Below are positions 1 to 10,136 of a DNA stretch of 64,000 nucleotides, piece after piece. Positions within the stretch are counted from its first letter, which is position 1, and each line of letters begins with the position of its first letter. Source of the stretch: Megaleporinus macrocephalus. Taxonomy: Eukaryota > Chordata > Actinopteri > Characiformes > Anostomidae. A model generated the notes under the pieces. The model ran no database searches, had not been told where the DNA came from, and worked only from the letters and a program-made list of their open reading frames with translations. The translations under genes were made by a program, and so were the position numbers. The stretch is taken from assembly GCA_021613375.1 (NCBI GenBank), contig CM038704.1, forward strand, positions 5,420,155 through 5,484,154, read 5' to 3'.

Positions 1-363
1 TCACCATACTAACCACTACACCACCGTACTAACCACTACACCACCATACTAACCACTACACCACTACACTAACCACTACACCACCATAATAACCACTACA
101 CCACCATACTAACCACTACATCACCATACTAACCACTACACCACCATACTAACCACTACACCACCATACTAACCACTACACCACCGTACTGACCACTACA
201 CCACCATACTAACCACTACACCACCATACTAACCACTACATCACCATACTAACCACTACACCACCGTACTGACCACTACACCACCATACTGACCACTACA
301 CCACCGTACTAACCCCTACACCACAGTGCTAACCATTAAACTACCATGCTGACCATTACACCA
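1..363. repeat. 20-bp minisatellite, array A1
   Basis: About 18 head-to-tail copies of a 20-bp unit, CCACCATACTAACCACTACA, with C/T and A/G variants and almost no length change. The array runs off the left edge. The last copies (from about 320) diverge to CAGTGCTAACCATTA, which resembles the end of the tRNA-derived dispersed repeat seen at 24096-24350 and, in the other orientation, at 34384-34560. The reverse complement of the same unit forms array A2 at 2614-3826. Confidence 0.95.
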
Positions 364-364
364 G

Positions 365-2162
365 ACCTACTGATTTAACTACTTAGTATTCAGACATACT
401 AGCCGCGCTCGTCTACTGATTTCACTACTGAATATTCGGACATACTAGCCACGCTCGCCTACTGATTCACTACTGAGTATTCAGACATACTAGCCGCGCT
501 CGCCTACTGATTTACTACTGAGTATTCAGACATACTAGGCACGCTCGCTTACTGATTTCACTACTGAGTATTCAGACATACTAGGCACGCTCGCCTACTG
601 ATTTCACTACTGAGTATTCAGACATACTAGGCACGCTCGTCTACTGATTTCACTACTGAATATTCAGACATACTAGCCGCGCTCGCCTATTGATTTCACT
701 ACTGAATATTCGGACATACTAGCCACGCTCGCCTACTGATTCACTACTGAGTATTCAGACATACTAGCCACGCTCGCCTACTGATTTCACTACTGAGTAT
801 TCAGACATACTAGGCACGCTCGCCTACTGATTTACTACTGAGTATTCAGACATACTAGCCACGCTCGCCTACTGATTTACTACTGAGTATTCAGACATAC
901 TAGCCGCGCTCGCCTACTGATTTCACTACTGAGTATTCAGACATACTAGCCGCGCTCGCCTACTGATTTCACTACTGAGTATTCAGACATACTAGCCGCG
1001 CTCGCCTACTGATTTCACTACTGAGTATTCAGACATACTAGCCGTGCTCGCCTACTGATTTTACTACTGAGTATTCAGACATACTAGCCGCGCTCGCCTA
1101 ACTGAGTATTCAGACATACTAGCCGCGCTCGCCTACTGATATCACTACTGAGTATTCAGACATACTAGCTGCGCTCGCCTACTGATTTACTACTGAGTAT
1201 TCAGACATACTAGCCGCGCTCGCCTACTGATATCACTACTGAGTATTCAGACATACTAGCCGCGCTCGCCTACTGATTTACTACTGAGTATTCAGACATA
1301 CTAGCCGCGCTCGCCTACTGATATCACTACTGAGTATTCAGACATACTAGCCGCACTCGCCTACTGATATCACTACTGAGTATTCAGACATACTAGCCGC
1401 ACTCCCCTACTGATTTACTACTGAGTATTCAGACATACTAGCCACGCTCGCCTACTGATATCACTACTGAGTATTCAGACATACTAGCCGCGCTCGCCTA
1501 CTGATATCACTACTGAGTATTCAGACATACTAGCCTCGCTCGCTTACTGATTTCACTACTGAGTATTCGGACATACTAGCCGCGCTCACCTACTGATTTA
1601 CTACTGAGTATTCGGACATACTAGCCACGCTCGTCTACTGATTTCACTACTGAATATTCAGACATTACTAGCCGCGCTCGCCTACTGATTTCACTACAGA
1701 GTATTCAGACATACTAGCCGCGCTCGACCTACTGATTTACTACTGAATATTCAGACATACTAGCCGCGCTCGGCCTACTGATTTCACTACTGAGTATTCA
1801 GACATACTAGCCGCGCTCACCTACTGATTTCACTACTGAGTATTCAGACATACTAGCCACGCTCGCCTACTGATTTCACTCCTGAGTATTCAGACATACT
1901 AGCCGCGCTCGCCTACTGATTTCACTACTGAGTATTCAGACATACTAGCCACGCTCGCCTACTGATTTCACTACTGAGTATTCAGACATACTAGCCGCGC
2001 TCGCCTACTGATTTCACTACTGAGTATTCAGACATACTAGCCACGCTCGCCTACTGATTTACTACTGAGTATTCAGACATACTAGCCGCGCTCGCCTACT
2101 GATATCACTACTGAGTATTCAGACATACTAGCCACGCTCGCCTACTGATTTCACTACTGAGA
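365..2162. repeat. 46-bp minisatellite, array B1
   Basis: About 39 copies of a 44-46 bp unit with core ACTACTGAGTATTCAGACAT followed by ACTAGCCGCGCTCGCCTACTG. Variants are GCCGCG, GCCACG or GGCACG in the second half, and TTTCAC, TTTAC or TATCAC in the first. The same unit occurs inverted at 30553-31332 inside a terminal-inverted-repeat element. Just to the right, 2184-2193 carries GGACGCACCT, the terminus of that element, so this array is probably the inside of a second copy whose left end is lost or replaced by array A1. Confidence 0.95.
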
Positions 2163-2613
2163 AGCAGACAAGTTGGAGGTTTCGGACGCACCTTTGGTGT
2201 GTTGCTTGTACTTAACGAGTGAATCACCTGTGAAGTCCACACTTCCAAACTAATCTCCTTAACAAACACCTTTTGTCAAAGAGCTCTTGGAGAATCATTA
2301 ACACTTATTCTAGCCTGCGCTGTGGATGTTACTCACTCAGTGTGCTCAACAATGAGATTTATACATATGTAAATTCCTTTCCTTTTACTATTCTGTTATT
2401 AATCTTTTATTATTATTATTACTTTTATTTTTTATCATTATTTCTTTTACTATTTCAAGTTTTACTACCATATTATCTATTTTTATTCATTTTCTTTTTT
2501 ACTTTTTTCTTATTCTTGGTTTTAGTTTCTGATTCAGTTTTATGTGTTTTTCTTTTACTGGTTGCCCTGTGTTAATCAAATAAGCAGGCCAAACTGAAAT
2601 GCTCTTTTTAATT
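2163..2613. other. Single-copy spacer between minisatellites
   Basis: It begins with the transposon-like end GGACGCACCT (2184-2193) followed by TTGG, as at 31787-31800. The rest is T-rich. A 100-codon open frame here is low-complexity Tyr/Phe/Leu sequence from T-rich DNA and is not a credible gene. Confidence 0.6.
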
Positions 2614-3826
2614 ATGGTGGTGTAGTGGTTAGTACGGTGGTATAGTGGTTAGTATGGTGGTGTAGTGGTTAGTACGGTGGTGTAGTGGTTAGTATGGTGG
2701 TGTAGTGGTTAGTACGGTGGTGTAGTGGTTATCTGGTGGTGTAGTGGTTAGTACGGTGGGTGTAGTGGTTAGTATGGTGGTGTAGTGGTTAGTACGGTGG
2801 TGTAGTGGTTAGTATGGTGGTGTAGTGGTTAGTATGGTGGTGTAGTGGTTAGTACGTGGGTGTAGTGGTTAGTATGATGGTGTAGTGGTTTGTATGGTGG
2901 TGTAGTGGTTAGTATGGTGGTGTGTAGTGGTCAGTATGGGTGGAGTAGTGGTTAGTATGGTGGTGTAGTGGTCAGTATGGTGGATGTAGTGGTTAGTATG
3001 GTGGAGTAGTGGTTAGTACGGTGGTGTAGTGGATAGTACGGTGGTGTATGTGGTTAGTCGGTGGTTGTAGTGGTTAGTATGGTGGTGTAGTGGTTAGTAT
3101 GGTGGTGTATGGTTAGTACGGTGGTTGTAGTGGTTAGTACGGTGGTATAGTGGTTAGTATGGTGGTGTAGTAGGTTAGTACGGTGGTGTAGTGGTTAGTA
3201 TGGTGGTGTAGTGGCTAGTACGGTGGTGTGTAGTGGTTAGTATGGTTGTGTAGTGGTTAGTTCGGTGGTGTAGTGGGTTAGTATGGTGGTGTTGTGGTTT
3301 GTATGGTGGTGTAGTGGTTAGTACGGTGGTGTAGTGGTTAGTATGATGGTGTAGTGGTTTGTATGGTGGTGTATGTGGTTAGTATGGTGGTGTAGTGGTC
3401 AGTATGGTGGTGTAGTGGGTTGTATGGTGGTGTAGTGGTTAGTACGGTGGTGTAGTGGTTAGTACGGTGGTGTAGTGGTTAGTACGGTGGTTGTAGGGGC
3501 TTAGTACGGTGGTGTAGTGGTTAGTATGGTGGTGTAGTGGTTAGTATGGTGGTGTAGTGGTTAGTAGGTGGTGTAGTGGTCTAGTATGGTGGTGTAGTGC
3601 GTTAGTATGGTGGTGTAGTGGTTAGTCCCGGTGGGTGTAGTGGTTAGTACGGTGGGTGTAGTGGTTAGTATGGTGGTGTAGTGGTTAGTATGGTGGTGTA
3701 GTGGTTAGTACGGTGGTGTAGTGGTTAGTACGGTGGTGTAGTGATTAGTATGGTGGTGTAGTGGTTAGTACGGTGGTGTAATGGTTAGTATGGTGGTGTA
3801 ATGTTTAGTACGGTGATGTAGTGGTA
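2614..3826. repeat. 20-bp minisatellite, array A2 (inverted relative to A1)
   Basis: About 60 copies of GGTGGTGTAGTGGTTAGTAC or its T variant, the reverse complement of the A1 unit. Both ends of the array are regular. The middle (about 2730-3660) has many one-base insertions and deletions, such as GTGGGTGTAG and GTATGTGG. Each unit contains TGGTGTAGTGG, which fits the tRNA A-box consensus TRGYNNARYGG. Confidence 0.95.
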
Positions 3827-4680
3827 ATAAATAGATGTATAACATCCACCAAAAAAATCCAATCTTTTACAATATAGGCTCTTTAAAATAAGGATGAATT
3901 GATTGGACAGGGCAGGATGGATGAGGAGGAGTTTAGAAATTCTCAAACAAACACATTTAGATCCACAAAATCATTTATATCCATAATTAAACTGTACAAT
4001 AAGTGTTTTCCTCGGAGGCCTGGATCCTCAGTGCTGTGTTTACAGTAACATCCACTGAGGCTTCCTCTCGCTCACTGACATGATCATGTTTGGACATGTG
4101 AGGGAGTTTCAAAGCTGTGGGGAGAAGAAAGATGATGGCGAGCGATGAAAATGTAATCCAGTTGTGGTTTTCTTCGATCATAGGTCTGGATGAAGTGGTC
4201 TACAGAGTTGCCGTGAGTGCCGCTGCCTGTCTTGTGGAAACCCCCCTGCTGTGTCGAGCTGTAATGAAGAAAATTGAAGTTGTGTGCGTTTGTGTGCGTG
4301 CAAAACAAACGCAAAGAAAAAAAGAGCTCATATACAAACGTGTGTAAACATTCGTGCCACATTTTAACAGCTAACTGTGTTTGACAGTCAGGCCGACCCA
4401 CAACCGCCGCTCCGGAGAAGAGCAGCTGGACAGTTTCAGATCAGCATTTTTCACTGTAGAGTTTCACTGTAGAGAATAAAACAGAGCCAGACTTTGAGGT
4501 TTACAGTAGTCTTAGTCTGGATGGAGTCCGGCTCCGCAGGAGGAGTTAGCAGCACTGTTTCTCTCTGACACAGATATCAGTTTCATCCTACATTACACAA
4601 AGACAACTAAACACCAGTACAGTGAATGGGCATCAAGTGTCCAAATACTTTTGGGGCTGTGGTGCAATGTTATAGTTCCC
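3827..4680. other. Intergenic, no gene recognised
   Basis: Mixed-composition DNA without tandem structure. Short overlapping open frames on both strands (60-105 codons) have no recognisable family, start context or splice structure. I see nothing else here. Confidence 0.5.
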
Positions 4681-5660
4681 ACAAGAGAGGAAAGAAAAGG
4701 AAGGGCAAGGAAATGAAAAGGAAAAGAAAAGAAATACAAAAAAAGAAAAAAGAGAAATGATAGGGAAGGGAAATGGATAGATAAAGGAAAGTTAAGGAAA
4801 AGAAAAGAAAAAAAGGAAAGGAATGCAAAAGGACCGGACAGGAAATTAAGGGAAAGGTAAAGGAAAGGAGGGGAATGAAAGAGACTAAGAAAGGAAAGAA
4901 AACGAAGGAATGGAAAGGAAATAAAAGTGAAATGAAAGAAAAGAAGTAAAAAGAAAGGAAGGAAAGAAGAAAAAGAAAAGGAAAGGAAAGAAGAGAAGAG
5001 AAAGGAAATGAATAAAGAAAAAGGGAAGGAAAGGAACGGAAGGAAAGAGAAAAGAAAGGAAAGGAAAGAAGAAAAAAGAAAGGAAATTAAAGGAAATGTA
5101 AAGCAGAGAAAGGAAAGGAAATGGAACGAAAGAAGAGAAAGGAAACTAAAGAGTGGAAAAAAGAGAAAGGAAGGACAGAAGATAAATAAAAGGGAAGAAA
5201 AGAGAAGAAGAGAAGAGAAAGAAAAGGGAATGGAAGAAAGTGGAAAGAAGCGAAAGGGAAGAAAAGAAGAGAAAGGAAAGGAAATGAAAGGAGGTGGAAA
5301 GAAGAGAAAGGAAAGGGAAGAAAAGGAAAGAAGAGAAAGGAAAGGAAATGGAAAGAAGAGAAAGGAAAGGAAATGGAAAGAAGAGAAAGGAAAGGCAAGA
5401 AAAGGAAAGTGATGGAATAAATGAAAGGAAAGGGAAAAGAAAAGAAAATTAGAAAAGGGAAAGGAAACGAAAGGGAAAATGAAGAAAATGAAAGAAGAGG
5501 AAGAGCAGACAGTGCTGTTAGAGATGAATGGATATAGAAAGACGTGTGGAGGCCACAGAATCAACGCTCCCACGAGAGGAGAAAGAAAGGTCCAGGTAGA
5601 GGTTCGGAAAGGAAAGTGAAAATGAAAAGAGAGAACAATGAAAGGAAAGGGTGAGGTGGG
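4681..5660. repeat. Polypurine tract (GGAAAG/GGAAAAG-rich)
   Basis: Nearly 1 kb in which the + strand is overwhelmingly A and G, built of irregular GGAAA, GAAAG and AGAAGAG blocks. Long Lys/Arg/Glu/Gly frames on + and Phe/Ser/Leu/Pro frames on - are by-products of this composition. Such homopurine-homopyrimidine DNA can form triplexes (general knowledge). It lies about 1.7-2.7 kb upstream of the sdc4 start codon. Confidence 0.9.
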
Positions 5661-6493
5661 TGATAACTGCTGACATTAATATTTTGATAGATTCACGCGT
5701 CTCTTTTCAGATGATAATGATTTCATTCACTCCCATCTGCTCCTTCACACGTAGCTCCTAATTAATTACCTTTTGGGATTAATTTAGCTCTGCTGCGTTG
5801 ACTCAGCACCGAGGCTCCAGTGTCTCTCACACCTCCCACTTCTCTTCCTCCCAGCTTCCTAACGACATCTTACACTTTAAAGGAGCCCAAAAGGAGAAGA
5901 CCAGAGCAGAACCTCAGACTCTGTGAAGCTTCACGGCGAGGCTGGTACTCGGAATCAAGATTTTAGCTACGTCCACTTTTCTTTACTCTTCATTTCTGAG
6001 TTATAATGAATAAGAAGTGTTGAAGAAAGAGCTGCTGCTTCAGCACTGCCGAGCCAAACAGGCAGCGTGTGTTTCACTTCCACTCAGCTGATGACGCTCG
6101 TAGGAAGATTACGTCCTTTAAACTTTCCAGAAAAACACTTTCTTGTAGTCCAGTACTTCCCCAAACTGAAATTTCCATGCCAACGGTGAGTGGAGTGGAT
6201 TTTAGAGGAACTGCTGACTTCTACTTTCCAATTATTAACTTCATGTTAAATCTGAATATTGCTGTAGATAGTTTGTGTTTGTTGTCATATCTTTAGCACT
6301 TATAAATAAAAAAAAATAATACCAGAGTGTCCGGTCTGACTGTGGGATTCCCGGGAATTTTTCCTGGAATTTTTATCCCATAGAGAATGAATATGATGGA
6401 AAAGTGCACACCTACTGAACTTCTGCTCCACCTACAGACACTGTTGCACATTCACTGACTCAGGGCTCACACCTGACCACAAATATAGTGCTG

Positions 6494-6830
6494 GTTTGAC
6501 CCACACTCGTCTGTTTGTCGTTTTTATTCTATCCCTCTGTTTTCCCATAGAGCCCTATTCATTTCTGTTACCCCCACCACCAAGGTTTCATTTAACCTAC
6601 ACCCTCCAAACTGCCTGTACCCTTTTAAAGCAGATCCCCAACCTCTAATCCACAGACATACTGACCCGCACTCGTCTATTTGTCGTTTATTCATTTCTCC
6701 TTCCTCCCATAGGGTCCCATTCATTTTCAGCCGAACCCAAACATCAACCTACAGCCACCAAACTGCCTGTACACACTTGGGACAGACCCCCCAACCTCTA
6801 ATGCACAACAATCCTGCATTTCCTTTAGGG
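6494..6830. repeat. Two-copy tandem duplication, about 167-bp period
   Basis: Two diverged consecutive copies. Each starts with GACCCRCACTCGTCTRTTTG, continues with CCCATAGRGYCC, then CCAAACTGCCTGTAC and CCCCAACCTCTAAT. No coding potential is evident. Confidence 0.75.
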
Positions 6831-6901
6831 AATGGGGCTCTTTAGTTGTTAATATTGTTGTTATATATTTTGTGACTGTATTTTTTATATATATCGCCCA
6901 C

Positions 6902-6903
6902 CC

Positions 6904-6940
<37 letters not shown>

Positions 6941-7078
6941 GTTGTTGTTGTTGTTGGTGGTGGAGTTGTTGTTTAATGTATATATATATATAAAAATACA
7001 TGTATTATTATTATTACTATTATTAATATTGTTAGTAGTAGTAGTAGTAGTAGTAATGTTGATGTTATTATTATTAAC
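6902..7078. repeat. Trinucleotide microsatellites (TTA)n, (TTG)n, (AGT)n
   Basis: A run of TTA repeats grading into TTG repeats (6904-6956), then a short TA run, then TTA and AGT repeats (about 7007-7075). This is simple-sequence DNA directly upstream of the sdc4 promoter. Confidence 0.9.
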
Positions 7079-7140
7079 ACTTTAAATGAATATTGGTTAT
7101 TTTACGTCAGAATTCCCCCGTTTAAAAATTCCCGTAAATG

Positions 7141-7362
7141 TTTGACGTGTAAAGCCCTCCTTATTGGCTCCTGCAAGAAAGTGGGCGGGGTCTCGTCGCT
7201 ACATGGTGTTGTGGCGTAGTTGTGGAGGGAGCGAGAGAGCGCGAGCGAGCAGAAGACGACGAAGTTTGGAAGTGTAACGTTACAGTTTAGCTACGAAACC
7301 GACCTGAAGGAATAGTTTTGGACTTCTTTTATCCACCACTTCATAAGCTATTGTGTGCGAAG
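7141..7362 (+). promoter_or_regulatory. sdc4: sdc4 core promoter and 5' UTR
   Basis: CpG-rich block just before the start codon. It holds an inverted CCAAT box (ATTGG, 7163-7167) and an Sp1-type GC box (GGGCGGGG, 7183-7190), with no clear TATA box. The GAGAGCGCGAGCGAGC stretch near 7225-7250 is probably 5' UTR. A TATA-less GC-box promoter is usual for syndecan genes. The exact transcription start cannot be read from the sequence. Confidence 0.6.
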
Positions 7363-7419
7363 ATGATGAAAGTGTGCTTCACCTTGTTTTTCCTGGCGGC
7401 TGCTGTTTTCGCCGAGTCG
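7363..7419 (+). CDS. sdc4: sdc4 exon 1 coding part (signal peptide)
   Basis: Encodes 19 residues, [17 protein letters not shown] plus ES, with cleavage expected after VFA. The donor is TCG|GTAAGT at 7420, phase 0. The next residues (VRETE, exon 2) match the IRETE-type start of mature syndecan-4, supporting the junction. Confidence 0.93.
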
Positions 7420-10100
7420 GTAAGTTGACGGTCGGTTCTTTCTTGTTTGCTTGTTTTCAGGTAACAGGCGAGCTAACCAGCTAATAACAACAGCGGCGGT
7501 TAACCGGTTAGCTGTGCTGGTAACTCGACGGATTTTACTTACATTAAATTATACTTGGAGTTGTTAAATTACACTTAATCTCCAGTTTGAACGTACTTCA
7601 GATGGGATTCGGACATTTGCCTCGTCTGTGCTGCTGTCTTTGTGGTAGAAAACAGAACTGTTTGGTGGCCAAACAGATTTCTGTTAGCCAACTTAGCGAG
7701 AGGCTGAAGTCGAGCTTCATAGTGCTGCAGCTCTACATACTGGGGCGCCTTGTTTAAGGTGGAACGGGAAACTTCGAATAAGAAACCTCAACCTAGCAGT
7801 TAAAAGTATCCCAGTCAATCGCTCAGTAAACTATTTGAGATTAAATAGCTGCTGTGATTGCTGTGTCTGTGTCTCAGTATAGTCTTTTTAGTCTACATGA
7901 ATCATTGTTAGGAGACCTTTAGTTACGTGACTTGTTTACTACAACGCTGATTCATAGTTTTCTTGAGAAATCTTTCCTATCAAACTTTGAAAAATGTCCA
8001 TACTTTTGGTTTTGTTGGTGAATTTTTCTCGCTGAAGTTGTCCTTTCTTAATAAACTTAAAGATTCCCTTGTGGTACGTGTAAATCTCTCCGCCAGATCA
8101 CTGAATCCTTTCCTGTGAGTAATATGAGTCATGGGAGAAATTAAGGGCTGAAAGATTTTTTTACGTCGCAAGGGCTGCATTTTTTGGCCTACATTACCAT
8201 AAACGTTGTTTAAAAGGGAAATTCCTCCGGTGTTTGAAAAGCTTCTGCGTGTGGATTAAATATAAGTAGTGATTCAGATTGTGTTGATGTGAAACGATTC
8301 ATTTAGGTTCAGAACTTTACAGTGGTGGTGATAGGAACCGGGATTCCTAATGACAGTGTTTGCATAGTAAACATTTCAGTTATATATTTAGAGTTTCTAT
8401 ATGTAGCTTTGATGATGGCACAATATCAGAAAACCCAAAAATGACGAGTTCCCTTTGGGGTTTATTTTGCCTCACAACACTCATCAGTCATGATTAAAAT
8501 ACCTTTTATACCAAACTATTTGTTTTTTCTTATCACATGTCTCTGTCACCAGGCAGTGTGCTCATAACTATTTTATTTAATACTGTTTTGGGAGAGAGTT
8601 TTAGAGGTTGCTGTCTGGTTCCTATAACCACCACTGTGAACACTTCTGAGCTTTTAAGTTTCTGTAAAACCATTTTTTTCCACATCAAGATTTTGTTGGC
8701 ATATTGACTGTGTAGTTTTAGAAGTTGTAATAAACTGTTGGGAGTTCCCTCGAATGTATTACGTTGGGGAATTTATCCTAATAAAAGAGGGAGAGGATTG
8801 TTTGAGCTGCTTGTAGGTAAGTCAGCCCAATCAGAGGCAGCTTATCCCCCATGTCTTGTGACATCACAGCCACAAGTTACTACATTTAAGGCTCAGACCT
8901 CAAACTAGAGAAAGCTAATTTTCTGGTTAATTGATAAATAGAAAGGATTGCAGTTTAATACACAGTCACAATGTTACTTGGAAAAATCTAAATTAGTTGT
9001 TTCTCCCAAATTATTTATTCCAAGGGAAACAAGCAAACTTTGTAGCACAGCCAATTTTAAAGGCATGGTCTGGTTCTGCCAGGAAAATGTTACTAGCAAC
9101 CACATTTCCTTCATGACCTTTGTCTCATGGTGTTTATTTTTACCTTTTTTTGTGGCCGAAGCACCTGCGTGTGGCATGCCAATCTTCTGTGCCATGCTGT
9201 TTTCTTTCCTCCCTCACATAATAGGAAAGAATGAATGGCCATGTGCAGATGTCTTTGTGGCCATGGAGCTGGGAGCAGGCTGAAATAGAATAGAATAGAA
9301 TGGAATGGTAATAAGACAGATACCACCCAGTGTGCGTGGTCAGCCAGCCACAAATGCACACAGGCAAAATGCAAATGTTGTGAGTGTGAGGACTTTCCAT
9401 TTGAGGTCTTGGAATATGTGCACTCCACCTATTAGATGGGCTTAACCTCTCTTTTGTTCGATCTGTTTGAAGATGAACAACAGATACCAACTCCTGACCT
9501 TGGGTGTTGATGTGCAATTGTCCCGTCTGACCTGCTGTAGGGCTTCAGATCTGGCGTTCTTTCTGTAATGTGGTGCTGGGATGTGTTTTAATAGGCAGGC
9601 AGCGTTTTAATAAAGTTAACAAACCAACTTTTTCTTAAGGGTAAAAATGTCAGTAATCTTATGGAACCTGATTATTTTGTTCTGTTTCTTTCTTTTGAAA
9701 TTAGAAAGCAGTTAGGGATAGGCGATATGGTAAAAAATCAGAATACTTTAATACTTCTTCACAATATGCATCACAATATTTAGTTTTTCTGAAATGTAAT
9801 ACATTGAAACAAATAAAATATAACCTGTAATGCTTTACATGTATAAAAACAATACACCTTCTACTACAGTGATTTGTATCTTGTGTTTTAGAAACTGTGC
9901 TGCACTAAAAACCAGTTAAACAGGCCTGATTATGATCTTTTTGCAGTGAAACATGTCATTAGCCATGTTCTCAGTACAAACCATCACAAAAGAAATCACC
10001 CACTGCTACAGAAAACCTATAAATGCCTAAATGGCATACAGCACTTGCTAAATTTCCTTCGGGATCAATAAAGTATCTATCTATCTATCTATCTATCTAA

Positions 10101-10136
<36 letters not shown>

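Larger units (their letters stand above)
5661..7140. other. sdc4 upstream intergenic region
   Basis: Non-coding. It contains a TGACTCAGCA motif at 5799-5808 (an AP-1/half-MARE type site), a diverged tandem duplication (6494-6830) and trinucleotide microsatellites (6902-7078). The stretch 5690-5830, with AATTAATTACC and the TGACTCAGCA motif, is unique in the window and could be regulatory, but nothing in the sequence proves it. Confidence 0.5.

Noticed and set aside
2273..2575. 100-codon + frame
   Set aside because: Low-complexity Phe/Leu/Tyr from T-rich spacer between minisatellites.
2614..3826. tRNA gene cluster suggested by repeated TGGTGTAGTGG
   Set aside because: Only the A-box part is present. 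No B-box, anticodon stem or acceptor stem can be formed from a 20-bp unit.
4593..5573. 326-codon minus frame rich in Phe, Ser, Leu and Pro, and Lys/Arg/Glu-rich + frames
   Set aside because: They are translations of a polypurine tract in all frames. No domain, splice or start context.
9111..9517. Overlapping 105-125 codon minus frames in sdc4 intron 1
   Set aside because: Overlap in different frames, with no family motif and no plausible exon signals.
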